NCBI GenBank assembly: GCA_024349245.1
Contig: JALDNG010000390.1
Coordinates: 112,592 to 176,591, forward strand
DNA: 64,000 nucleotides
Direction: 5' to 3'
From: Neodontobutis hainanensis
Taxonomy: Eukaryota > Chordata > Actinopteri > Gobiiformes > Odontobutidae
Shown: positions 50,400 to 61,633 of the stretch, piece after piece
Layout of the letters: each line of letters starts with the position of its first letter
How positions within the stretch are numbered: the stretch's first letter is position 1
Notes under the pieces: generated by a model
Told to the model about the DNA's origin: nothing
Seen by the model: only the letters and a program-made list of their open reading frames with translations
The model's database searches: none
Program-made: the position numbers and the translations under genes

Positions 50400-51259
50400 G
50401 GCTTACCAAGGATTTTATCAAGACTCAACAAGGAAAAGACGGCATTTTATTTGGTCAAAAATAAGGCCTTTTACCAACTGGGAAAACATTTTCTTGCTGT
50501 AGTATGACAACTTTTCAGCATCAACAAATTCAAAGAATGCTGGCTTTTATTTCAGGTGGACACGTTACTCTTGTAGAACGGAAGTTAGTTTGCGAGGAGG
50601 TAATTTTTTGCAGATAGTTATCTCCCTATTTCTAAAATCTTTCAGATAATGTTTAATAAGCGACAAGTAATAGCGAGACGCGATTCATTTCAATCAAAAA
50701 TAAAAAGCTCAGACAGATGTTGATGGGAAACAATTTAGCAGGGATGTAATGGTTGACCATTTTTCGGAAATTCTGTGATATCTGGAGGAAGTGGATGTGT
50801 TGTGGAAATCGATAAGGCTTTGTTGGTGCAACTGAAAGCAAGTGTTGGCAGAATAGTATCTCAACAATGGGTTTTTTGTATTGACGAAGTTGCTTCAACG
50901 GTTGGATTTGTTGTAGAAATATTTGATAGTTCAGGGGATACATACGCTCAATACAACAATTAGTCGGCGTATGTTGCTCTATTCAATAATAATTCGTGAT
51001 ATATTGAGGTCGTATGAAACATTAGGAGGTGAATGTTTCGCTCATTTAAGAGTAAATTCTAACCAAAATTTTGCGGACCCGGTTAAATTGTCTACTACCA
51101 GCCGTGTTGAAAGCGGTTGGAAAACTGTGAAATAAACGATACGGAACTCGTCGATCGACACTTTATGGTAATTTAATTGAATATACGTGGAGTCAACGTT
51201 TCAAAAAATCTTTAACCCGTTTTATTCAAAATATTATTAAAATGTTTCCAATAAATTAA
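50400..51259 (+). pseudogene. Merlin (ISXO2-like DDE) transposase relic, copy 1
   Basis: Landmarks of the ISXO2/IS1595-Merlin transposase run in order across frames: GGHVTLVERKLVCEE near 50,555 (N-terminal zinc-ribbon region), VDHFSEI and GGSGCVVEIDKALL near 50,780 (first catalytic Asp), QQWVFCIDE, then RDILRSYETLGGE near 51,010 (second Asp), NQNFADPVKL, RVESGWKTVK near 51,110 (third acidic residue), and RYGTRRSTLYGNLIEYTWSQ to MFPIN and TAA at 51,259. Several frame changes make it non-functional. I did not find its terminal repeats. The minus-strand ORF at 50,653-50,943 is antisense. Confidence 0.85.
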
Positions 51260-53330
51260 ATTTAGTTTAAACATTTCTATTTTAATTAGTTTGTAATTAA
51301 TTATTTGATTAAATGTAATCGTATTTTTAAGTAGGTGGGAAATTTAATAAGTGCCTTTAAACAGTTTAATTCGTAAGTTTACGGAAACTCCACGTGAAGC
51401 TATTTTTTTAAATTTGAATATTAAACTAAATTAAAATCCATTTACTTTATGTTTTAGAAGGGTTTCGAGTTCATTGTTTTAAACATATCCAATTTAGTTT
51501 AAATATGGTATAAGGTAACTTGGTTTATCTATTTGTTAATTCTTACGTCCGATATTTCTTGAAAATCAAGCTGTTTCTGAAAGGCTATCACTTAAGTATT
51601 ATTCCAATCCCATTTATATAGAAATCTCATCCATTCTGAAGTTAACTCTGAACTAAGATACAAAGAATAAACGGCCATGGTTAGTTTTTAAATATTGCAG
51701 GGAACAAGTAACTGTGCGTTGTCTATGATAATTACAAAGATGTATTCTTTGGGTGAATGCTTAAGTTTTTTTAATTTGAGCACGAGCGTTTTTGTTACAG
51801 AAGTATCGTAAGAATAGAGATGTAAATGAGTAACGCCAGAACTCCCATATGAAATTCATTTTTTTAGTATTTCTCATTATTGCGATGAATAATTCATAAA
51901 AATTTTCATTATATCAATGATTACCAGCAGCAAAACATAGCCGTAGATTATTTTAAGTTGCGGCTTATAAGAGTAAAAATGATGAAATTGTGCCGATATG
52001 AGTAAAATAATTTTTCAACACATTCTCTTTGGCATGAGATGCCTTCCAACGTTTTAGAGAAATTTTTTAATGACGTCCAATCTCAACGAAAGTGCGCATA
52101 TGATGCTTCGTGTTTTTAAACTCTTTGTCTGAGGTTTTCACATATGCGGAATAAATTATTTAAAGAGTCACTATTATTCGGGCCGACTATCGTCTCATTT
52201 AAATTTAAATAAATCATAAATAAGAGCACGAATTATATGCTAAACTGCAAATTTAATGTCTTGTATAATCATAAAAATAAACACAGATTTAGTATGGGTG
52301 ATTTTAAATTTTAAAATGATCGTTTAACTGTCCCTCGGAGAAGTCGTAATGCAAAGGTTACGGTGGTTAAAGTTAAATTAGCTCTCAGGATTCAACCCGG
52401 AACGAGTTCAGTATTTTGCCTCATTATTTTTTTTGCTTTTCAAAAATAGATAAAAACTAAAGTTATTAATCCACGTTTTAAAGATTAAATATTAGTATGA
52501 CATAACACAGTTAGAAATCAATTGTACGTGTAATAATGTATCGTTGGTTTTGACTCAGAAATTAATTAACTCATACATTCAGACAAAATCGACAAAATTA
52601 ATATTTTAAAATTATGTAGAAGACTTATATGTTTGACAAATTTTTAATGAATCCCCTATATATTTATGTATGAGTAAAAAAACACTTTAAAAGTCATTGT
52701 GATCAGTGGTATCCATTTACCCGCTTGTATACATTGTAATTACTTTTTTCAGGTCAAATTATGGCGGTTTTTTAGATGATCTATTAACTTTCTTCTTCCT
52801 GTGAATAAAGATTTTAATTACACGATAATACGGATGCTAAATAAAATTAATAGCTAAACAACTTATTGGTTGTAGCTCGACAAACATTTCACCCTCCCTC
52901 TCTTCCTCTATAGTTAGTAAAGGGCGAAAGTTAATTGCTTTATTTTCGCCATTTTATATATAAAACTATATTTAAGAGAGATTTAATGGCCCTAATAACA
53001 TCTAACATTGAATAATTTCAAAGATTAACTTAATTTCATCTTATTTTGATAAATTTTTGAAACGAACATAAAAAAATAATCAAAAGAATTTACGCTTTTA
53101 CGAGAAACAACCGTCTCGTTAAAAATTCAAAAATTTTTGGTATACAGCATTATCATATGTGTGATTATCTTGAAGTCTTATTTTGGCGTGCCACCAAATA
53201 TACTATACTTTGAGTATGTGTTCCCGACTTTAGATCGCAAAATTGAGAGAAGTTTTGACAGTTATTATCTGATAATCAGGAAAAGACAAACTAATGCAAA
53301 CTCTCTACCACCCTGATTTGACTGTTGTTA
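51260..53330. other. AT-rich spacer
   Basis: No gene or repeat supported. Slightly richer patches near 52.3 and 52.9 kb have no frames of note. Confidence 0.35.
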
Positions 53331-53339
53331 CCTCTTTTA

Positions 53340-54110
53340 TATTTTATTATATTATAAGCACAGATGTTCTCTTATCTCGACAGTTAACGATAAATAAAAT
53401 GCATTCACAAGTCTTTCTTCATATCTCTCCCAGAATCAACACTTCATATATAAGTCTGCGGAGATTATATTTACTCTTCCAAAAAATGGCATCTTCAATT
53501 TAGCCCATTAATACTTAGTAACCGATCAGCTGGGACTTGGTGAAATAATCTGGCAACATACTTTTAAATAGCAAGAATGTCTTTCGAAAATATTTCCCAA
53601 CAGATTCCTTCTAATTTTACAGACGTTTCCATTTCCGAATTTTTTAAGTTATCTCGTGAAAATAAATAAATAAATGATAAAATGTGGAAGAACAAATTAT
53701 ACTTTTTCCAATAGTTTATAATATTCTAACAAAGTACCCACAATGCAGTTCTTGAGTTGCGTTATTTTAAAAACAACTTGAATTTTGGCGGTTCAATTTT
53801 ACGAAAAATAGTCATTTTACCTTCTAACTGCATCACCTCTTTCCTGCGTTTTAAAATCATGCATTTCGAAGCAGATAGAAGCAATTTTGAAGACAGTCAC
53901 AAAGAATTTTTTTCTTCTTTGTAAAGTGGTTTTTCAACGATTTGAATTATTCGAGGCAATTTCGAAATAATGTGATTATTTTTTATCCTTTGTTTCACGA
54001 ATAACATAAAATTATAAGTATAATTCTTTGAATTAAACAGGATATTGAATGTATTTACACTTAAAAAATGTGGAACGAGGCGGGAAATGCTCAAGAAGAA
54101 AAATTAGAAG
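53340..54110 (-). CDS. Probable multi-exon gene, unknown product
   Basis: Coding-like segments follow one another on the minus strand: 54,092-53,897 (YNFMLFVKQRIKNNHIISKL, PRIIQIVEKPLYKEEKN), about 53,840-53,770 (KEVMQLEGKMTIFRKIEPPK), about 53,690-53,600 (FFHILSFIYLFSRDNLKNSE, METSVKLEG), about 53,575-53,530 (LPDYFTKSQLI) and about 53,500-53,350 (DAIFWKSKYNLRRLIYE, CECILFIVNCRDKR). Some joins fit GT-AG introns of 24, 30, 30 and 36 nt. One needs about 57 nt and another is unresolved. It could be a real gene or a pseudogene that still carries short introns. No family recognised. The + strand ORF at 53,294-53,503 is antisense. Confidence 0.35.
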
Positions 54111-57080
54111 ATTTATAGGCATCTTAATTTGAGTATCCTGACGATAAATAAATTGTGGCCTTTTCTGGTAAGTTATTCAGGACAGATCAAACCTTAAAAA
54201 TGAATTTTTTCATTTTACAATAATATTGCAACTTTTCCCTTCATAATTAAGAAAAACACAAAATAATGATTGAGCATAAATAAATTTTTGTTAATTTTGA
54301 TTTCACAATTTAAATGTTCTAAAATCTTCATCTAAACGAATTATTTTTATGATATTTTATTTTATAAGAATTTAATTTTTAGGTTGTCAATTTTGGTTTA
54401 AATAAAATTTTAAAAATTTAAGCATATTTAAATTTTCTTCTTCTTATGCTGAGAAAGTATACATCTTTTAAAATTTTTGAATGATTCAATAAGTTATTTA
54501 AAAAATGATTAGACTAGAGAATGGTTAAGCGAAACGAAATTTAAATGAATCATGGAGTCTCGATACTCTTCTTGACTCAATAAATTTTTATTTCAATCGG
54601 ACATAAAAATGTTAGGTATTTTAGCTTTTGAAAATGTTGAAGAAACTATTTGATTTTATCAATTGAGTTAAAAAAACAAATATACGATGTTTAGCGATGG
54701 CCTCGTGTAAATTGATGAACACGTTCAACTAAGTCGTAAGAAAATTTAATTTTTTATTCTTGTATAAAAAACACAAAATATTAAAAACTTTGAACGTCAA
54801 GCAGCTAAATTTAATCATCGTTCTAAATGCCTTTTCTTTAAAAGTAAAAAAACGACTTTTGTCGGGTTATCTGGCACTTTTCATTTGTTTCAGTCAAATC
54901 CTCATATATTAAATGAAATTTTCAAAAACATACAAGTATGATGAATCTTGTATGTTCTTTCCTCAAACTAAAAATTTTGAAAATAAAATTAGTAACTTAT
55001 ACCATCATAAAATCCTGTAAAGCGGAAATATCATTCCCACGATAAATAATATAATGCCCTCTTTTATTGACATAAAAATGTAGTTTCTCGAATTGCGACA
55101 AAACCGCCTTTTTCTTACACGTCATTAACAGGAAGGAAACGCGCCACGGTGAGAAATATTTGAGATTTCAAATAAATGTAAAAAAAGTATTTTGCAATTT
55201 TTTATTAGACTGACATTAAAAAATAAAAATCTTAATTGATGACCGACAATGAAATTCCTTGAAAATCCTGGGAGAACAAGAATTAACCTCTTAAAATTTA
55301 CAAAATGGTTCATGCGTTAGGTCTTGTCGACTTTTAAACATTTAAAGAAGTTCATCGAACTTTTGTTCAAAGATTAAAATATTTTAAGTCACATCCATCT
55401 TAAAGTTCTTAGTTAACATCATAAAAAATAGCCTGAGTTATATCACTGATAAGTGATATAAAACGTGAAATTAACGGTTTCATGTTGTTTGAAGAAACAT
55501 TTCATTTATCAAAATTCACGACTTCAAAAATTATAAAGATTTTAGAGCGATGAAATTATATCAACTCCGAAACTATCAAACATCTGACTGATATTTTTTT
55601 CAGATCCTATAAAGGTAACCATCTTTGATATTTAATAATAGGGTTAACTTGGATGGATGATCAGATCAAAACTGCCATTGTTGCCAAAAATGTTTCCAAT
55701 TTTGAAACACAGAATTATAGAAGCTTAGGTTTGGGAAGTAGAAAATTCTTAATCATAAAAATTTCATACTGTTTCGAGGCAAGAGGGGAATAATTCATTC
55801 AAATAAACTGTGATGAACACTTGAGAAGTTCAATATTTTACAATCTCAGTGCCAAAATTTACCTCATTGGTTAATTCCAGGTGGGTTTAAACTTAAAAAT
55901 TATGAAATCGAATTGAACCTAAGTTTGATGATGTTTTAATAAATTGTAAGATAATCTACGACGTCGATTCGAATTGGAACCGTATACAAAGTGAAAATTA
56001 AAAGAAAGAAAATTTTCCGACACGAAGAGAGTTAAATTGAAAAATCTTATAAAGCTTTCGCATGAGAATGGAGATTACATAAAAATTATAATTTTTTCCA
56101 TCAAACACATTTTCAACAAAAGTTATATGAGCAAAAACTCGAAAAAACGTTTATTTTGATTGAAATTCCTTTAAGAAAGTAACTGATAAATTTTGACTGT
56201 TTTGAAAATTCCTCTAAATCTTCATAGTTGACAGACAAACATGTGTAAACTCGTTGTCTTTGATCCTTTAAGTTGCCTCTAATAAGAAAAAAAAGCGAAT
56301 CTTATGAAATTTATATCTTTAAAAGATGAGATTCGATATAAATCGACATCAAGGTGAAAAACCTTGAATATTGTGCTTTTTGTGATTTTCGTTAAATTGT
56401 TTATGGGTTGACATACGAGACTGCGCGACCAGAATATAGTTATAAGAATAACTATTCCCAGGTTTCTTTATTAGAGCTACAAAACTCACAATTCACCGAA
56501 GTCGAGGACAACATGTAAGAAATGCTTATTCTGTTTTAAAAATTTGTGTAGTTTATCCGGTAATATCTCTTTCACTCATTTCAGTACTAAAATAGAGGTC
56601 TTGTTGTAGCGCGGGGAGAAGTATACATAAATAAAAAAGTTTTCAAAGTTGAAGTGAAAATGCGAGGAGATTTATGAGCGATGATATAAAACACACCATC
56701 ATAGTTTTATGAATGAATAGGTATTTATTCACATTAAGAAAGGGAAATATTGTAATTTGAGTTATTGGCACATAGACTAGCTTTCTACCTGCAAAGAAAC
56801 AATTAGATATTTATGTATTGGTAAAAATTAAAATCGAAATATTCATAAAAGTGGGGGAAATTTTTTTAACTGTTATAAACAGCCTCAACTTACAAAAATC
56901 TATCTTCTCTAACCATTTGAGCACAGTAAAATAAATTTTAAATTTAGGGACGTGGTTGAAAATATAAAATACACTTGATTCATCCCAACATCTATGATAT
57001 TTAATTTAATATACAACATATGGGAAAATTTTTGTATACCGCACCCTGTTTTTTTACAAATTCGAAATATATATTTTTAA
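54111..57080. other. AT-rich intergenic DNA
   Basis: No supported gene. The minus ORF at 55,125-55,313 is short. A small hairpin, TATCACTGATAAGTGATA, lies at about 55,441-55,458. Confidence 0.4.
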
Positions 57081-57199
57081 ATGATCTCAAAAGTGTGGTT
57101 TTTATTTGGCTCTCCTTCGTACACAAATAGTTATAGCCATATTAATAATATAATTAATCCAAAGATAAGATCTTTCCAGATTATTTTGTATGGCTGGTT

Positions 57200-58115
57200 T
57201 GAATTTATTCAAACTCATAGATTTAAGGGGGATCGAGACTCAACTATAAATTTTTGTATTGAACATGGCCTTTTCCCAACATCAAATAAATTCAAATTTT
57301 GTAGATAAAATCAATTTTTAACACAGAAAAATAAAATGTTTTGAATCGACATTTATTGCAGTTCCACTGAAATGAAGGTGCACTAACACATGATGCACAG
57401 AGTACAAGCTCACTATAATTGGTAACCGCGATGCCTGTTCAAAGATATTAAAATGCCCATCGAAAAAATAATACTCTATCGAATATAGATATGAATAATT
57501 ATCTTTTGTTTTACAACAAACTGTTCGTGTACTGACCAATGATCGAGGCCTCTATTGATGCGGAATGTGCCTACTCTGAATCAATTGTCGATTGGTACAC
57601 TGACTGCATGTAACTATGTTGCGAAATAGTTATACAGAAATCGAAACCCATCGAGGGTCCTGTGTTAACGGTTGAAATGGACGAGGTTAATCTCGGCAAA
57701 CGCAAATATAACCGTGAAAGGATCACTGATGGAGATTGGATTTTTGGTGGTATTTGCCGTGAAACTAGTTAGTGTTTCCTTAGGTAGATTCCATCTCAGG
57801 TGCAAACACTATCACGCCAATGATCATAGAATATACCGAGCCTGGAACGACGGTCATGACAGATTTTTGGAGGTCTTATAGTTCTTTATCGCTTCATGAG
57901 TTCAACCATCAAACGGCTAATAATAGCCTCAATTTCGTAGACACTCAACGTGGTTTTCAAAAGTGAACGATACAATCAAACTGGTTGCTGATCAAAAGGC
58001 AATTGCCTGACACTCATTAAGAAATTAAAGGCTCAATCTATACTTGGTGAAATATTTGGGGAAAAAATTGTTGATCGAAAAGGAATGAGTCCATTCGAAT
58101 TCTTTTTAAAATCTG
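57200..58115 (+). pseudogene. Merlin (ISXO2-like DDE) transposase relic, copy 2
   Basis: N-terminal INFCIEHGLFPTS (about 57,256) matches the start of this family. SIVDWYTDC follows near 57,580, then VEMDEVNLGKRKYNRERIT near 57,675 with the first catalytic Asp, GDWIFGGICRET, TTVMTDFWRSYSSL near 57,850 with the second Asp, SLNFVDTQRGF near 57,930, and NDTIQSNWLLIKRQLP near 57,975 where the usual Glu is Gln. Frames change several times. It is too different from copy 1 to be a recent duplicate. ORFs at 57,081-57,308 and 57,672-57,881 (+) are pieces of it; the minus ORF at 57,318-57,539 is a shadow. Confidence 0.8.
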
Positions 58116-58903
58116 TCAAAGTTAGTATTTGTTTCGATGATTTTTAAAATAATAAAGTGAATTTTACATTTCTAAATTACACTTCATATTTATTACATTT
58201 GTTTCTTCATTAAAATTGTCATAAATATTTTCTGGAGCTATTTCTTGTATGATAGTAATAAAAATACATCGCCATATGTTTCACATGATGATTTAAATTA
58301 GGATTATCAAGACATATAACCAACATTTCATTTCCAACATCCATCCGAATTCGTGTAAAAACGATATTTAAATGGCAATATGTTAAATAAAAATGAGTTT
58401 TCCATCGAAATAAACACGAACCTTCATGTTTTCTAAAAATTTAAGGGAAATAGTCCTGTGTGTGCGCGCGACATTAAATTTTGTACTCTCTAGAAAATGG
58501 TATAAGAATGAAAGAGAAATAAAAACCGTATCTTTGTGATCATTTAAAATATGTAAAAAAACAGAGTATAGGGTACGGGAATCTTCCCCAACATCTATTT
58601 TGATAAATTCATGAACGAATTTTGAACATTAATTCCAATTTTCAAAGTATTATATCCTGAAACCTGGGTTTAAAGTTCTTCTTGAGTATTAAATTCGATT
58701 TTTTCTTGAGATTCTAATTTTTTAGTTAAAATTATGTTTAGAGTTGCATTATTTTAATCCTCGCGCAAAATCGAAATCAAAATGATCCCAATTTACAAAA
58801 TCTCTCTTCGCTCTTGCTTCAAGTCATTTACAAATAAAAGTGGAAACCGGTTTATTTTAAATCGGAAGGTTGGTTTTTAGAAAAATAAAAGTGCTGCTCT
58901 AGC
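58116..58903. other. Upstream region of the peroxiredoxin gene
   Basis: AT-rich with no coding frame. No promoter element could be assigned with confidence. Confidence 0.3.
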
Positions 58904-59591
58904 ATGCTTCAAGTTGGAAAACCCGCTCCACTATTCAAATGTAATGCACTTATGCCGACTGGCGAATTCAAAGAAGTTGCACTAGGTGATTATCATGGTA
59001 AGAGATAACGTTTAAGCAAGGAAAATATCTGGTTCTTTTTTTCTATCCCCTAGACTTGTATTGTGTCATATGAGTATAGCACATTTGTGTGTCCCACTGA
59101 AATAACGTCATTTAGCGACAGGTTAGAAGAATTTAAGCAATGTAATGCTGAAATACTTGGTGGCTCTTGTGATTCGCATTTTTCTCACCAGGCCTGGTAC
59201 AGCTTCACTAGGAATTAGGTCACAAATCTCCCGGAAATCTGGGGGAGTAGCCGGGGTGAAATATCCCTTGCTCTCCGACCTTACTCGTCACGTGGCCACT
59301 TCCTACAACGTTCTAATGGAAGACAAGGGGTTCCCTCTGAGGTATGTCCTTTTTTAATTCAGGGGGTTATTCATAATCGATAAGAAAGGAAACCTGAGAC
59401 ATATGTCCTATAATGATACAAGTGTTGGCCGCTCAGTGGACGAAGCACTTCGATTGGTTCAAGCCATCAAGTTTGTTGACGAGCATGGGGAAGGTGAGTC
59501 TTTTTTAAAAATAGTGTGCCCAATAAATTGGAAACCTGGATCAAAGACTATCAACCAAAACAACAAAGATGCATACTTCAAAAACTCATAA
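58904..59591 (+). CDS. 2-Cys peroxiredoxin (thioredoxin peroxidase), six exons
   Basis: Reduces hydrogen peroxide and organic hydroperoxides, normally recycled by thioredoxin. Exons: 58,904-58,997, 59,021-59,057, 59,080-59,196, 59,219-59,341, 59,363-59,493, 59,515-59,591 (579 nt, 192 residues), ending in TAA. The peroxidatic site is FTFVCPTE (Cys48, with Thr45); the Arg of VGRSVDE is present; the resolving Cys169 lies in EVCPINWKPG. A GGVAG loop (GGLG in sensitive animal enzymes) and YF near the end fit a typical 2-Cys enzyme prone to overoxidation. There is no signal or mitochondrial presequence, so it is likely cytosolic. Full family length with no disabling change. Exons are far richer in G/C than the flanks, as in a well expressed gene. 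Confidence 0.95.
58998..59514 (+). other. Five introns of 21-23 nt in the peroxiredoxin gene
   Basis: 58,998-59,020 (23 nt), 59,058-59,079 (22), 59,197-59,218 (22), 59,342-59,362 (21), 59,494-59,514 (21). All begin GT (GTAAGA, GTATTG, GTACAG, GTATGT, GTGAGT) and end AG. Each excision restores the conserved protein: HGKYL, LDFTF, HQAWS, PLRGLF, HGEVCP. Because the protein family is so conserved, these borders are the firmest in the window. Confidence 0.93.
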
Positions 59592-61276
59592 GTAACAACG
59601 ATTATAATCAAAATATATATTGCTAAAATGCTAACATTTTACAAGCTGTTACTTTTTCTACCATTTATACGTAGCAAGTTTAAAACCAATATTTTATCAT
59701 GCAAAAATATATTATTGTGTTAAATTTGTGATATCCTGTCCTATGTGTGCTGGAATAATAACAATAATAGATTTTGATTCACGAGTATGCGCGAGTATTG
59801 CGCAATTTGATAAAAATGCCGTTTATTCCTATTTGAGAAGTTTATTTCAAATGTGATAAAATAGATAAGATATGAAGTATTATAAATTTATTTATCGATA
59901 CGACAATCTATCATTTTTATTTCAATCGGATGAACTGAAAAACTAGTAGTATTCACAGTGACCTATCGCTTAAAATGTGGCATATTTGGAATTATTTGTC
60001 TATTTTTGAATTCGGAACATAGGGGCACTTCTCTTTCAGTGGGCTTAACTGGGCAAAATAATAGAATTTGGTTAGTTTTCCTTTTAAAAAATACAAACCG
60101 TGTTAAAACTATTGTACCTGAATGAGGTGAACCTGACTCTTCGATTTTGTATATCTAAAGATATTTAACCTGTGCTATTTGATTGAAACGACTTGCCGCA
60201 TCTGTATATTGTTTTCACTCAGATCATATTTGTCCAACTCCATTGATTTCTAAGTTGGTAAAACGTTGAAAGGGTATACCAGTTTTGTTTTCGTTGATAA
60301 GGAATACATTAATGTTAATCAAAATATTTGAAAATACAACTTCAGCAATTTAATTTTCAAATTAACAACTCGCAATCACAGTTTATTTTGATTGTCTCCG
60401 TTAAAATAGACGCCTGTTGTCTAATTTTTTTGTGTGACATCCAGGAACCGATTTTGCAGAATTGATAAAATAATTGACGGTTATAAAAATATACACGTAG
60501 AATGAACTCGCGTCGACATAATCACACCTAATCCGCATCTATAATTATTCAGGATAGGAAAAAATTGAATTTTTGTCTAACGGTTTCAGCATTTCTTGCA
60601 TCTTTTTAAAACAAAACCATATTTAATTTCCTCAAAAAACTCAAACAATGAACTAATGTTGATTAACAAAATTTTTCATTCAGACTATGAAACTCAGGTA
60701 TGATGTATTTTAACAACTATTAAGGCGTTTAATTTTTATAGGTTTTTCACAAAAAATATTTGAGAAGATTATGTCATACTTTTGCAAATAAGTGATTTCA
60801 ACTATCTTTACATTCAAATTACACGTAATTCTACACTTTTCCAGTTCAAAAATAACTCGGTTATGAAATGTACTTGTAAAATTTTTAACTTCGAATCACA
60901 TTTTAAACAAAATTTATTTTTCAGTTTTTACTCGGGCATTCAAAACTCCTTATTTTGTCATTTGTTAATTTTAAGCGTTGATTTTCCACCAAACCCGCAT
61001 GCTCAAATAAGCAATAAGCATCCTAAAACATACAGTCTAAGAATAAAACTAAACACCTTTTTGATTCAATTGACAATATAATATTGGTGCATAATATGAT
61101 TTTGAGGGGAATAATCGATTTTCATGTTATTCGGAATTCATAGCGATTGCTCATTACTAATGGCTTTTTTTATCTTTCATATACGTTATATAAAATTCAA
61201 AAAATACAAATGAAAGAATTTTAAAGATCATATAGAGGATTAAACAGGAAGTGTATAAAATTATTATTCTCTTTTC
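59592..61276. other. AT-rich spacer
   Basis: No supported gene. The 99-codon ORF at 60,782-61,081 has chance-like Phe/Asn/Ile/Lys composition. Confidence 0.35.
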
Positions 61277-61633
61277 TTGAATTTTGAAACAAAGTATCAT
61301 CAGCTAACTAAAACACTACTTAGCATAGAAAGAAATTATTATAAAAACCTAATTGAAAATGAGAAAAATTGCTTGTTCTTGATAAAATTTTTGATTTTTG
61401 GTGACAGTAAACATAGTTATTTCAATTTTTACACAATTGACCTTTCAAATTCGGCCTCTTTATTGTATAATATGTGTGAAACTTACTGTTATCTTGATAT
61501 AAAATACCTCAACGTTTTTTGTAAATCTGTCTGTTTTTTCTTGGACCAAGAGAGCAAATATATTGTTTGTCGAAGGGTTATGCCACACCAGCTAATTTTA
61601 AATTACGTTTGGTTTTACATTTTATATTATTAA
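61277..61633 (+). other. Open frame of 118 codons, coding status unclear
   Basis: Open for 118 codons, longer than most chance frames in such AT-rich DNA, but it opens at TTG. It has six or more Cys (for example YNMCETYCYLDIKYLNVFCK) and many aromatic residues, with no recognisable domain. No splice partners were identified. It may be chance. Confidence 0.2.

Noticed and set aside
50653..50943. 96-codon minus-strand ORF
   Set aside because: Antisense to the Merlin copy 1 transposase, whose motifs are all on the + strand.
60782..61081. 99-codon + strand ORF
   Set aside because: Composition and length are compatible with chance and no supporting motif or splice chain was found.
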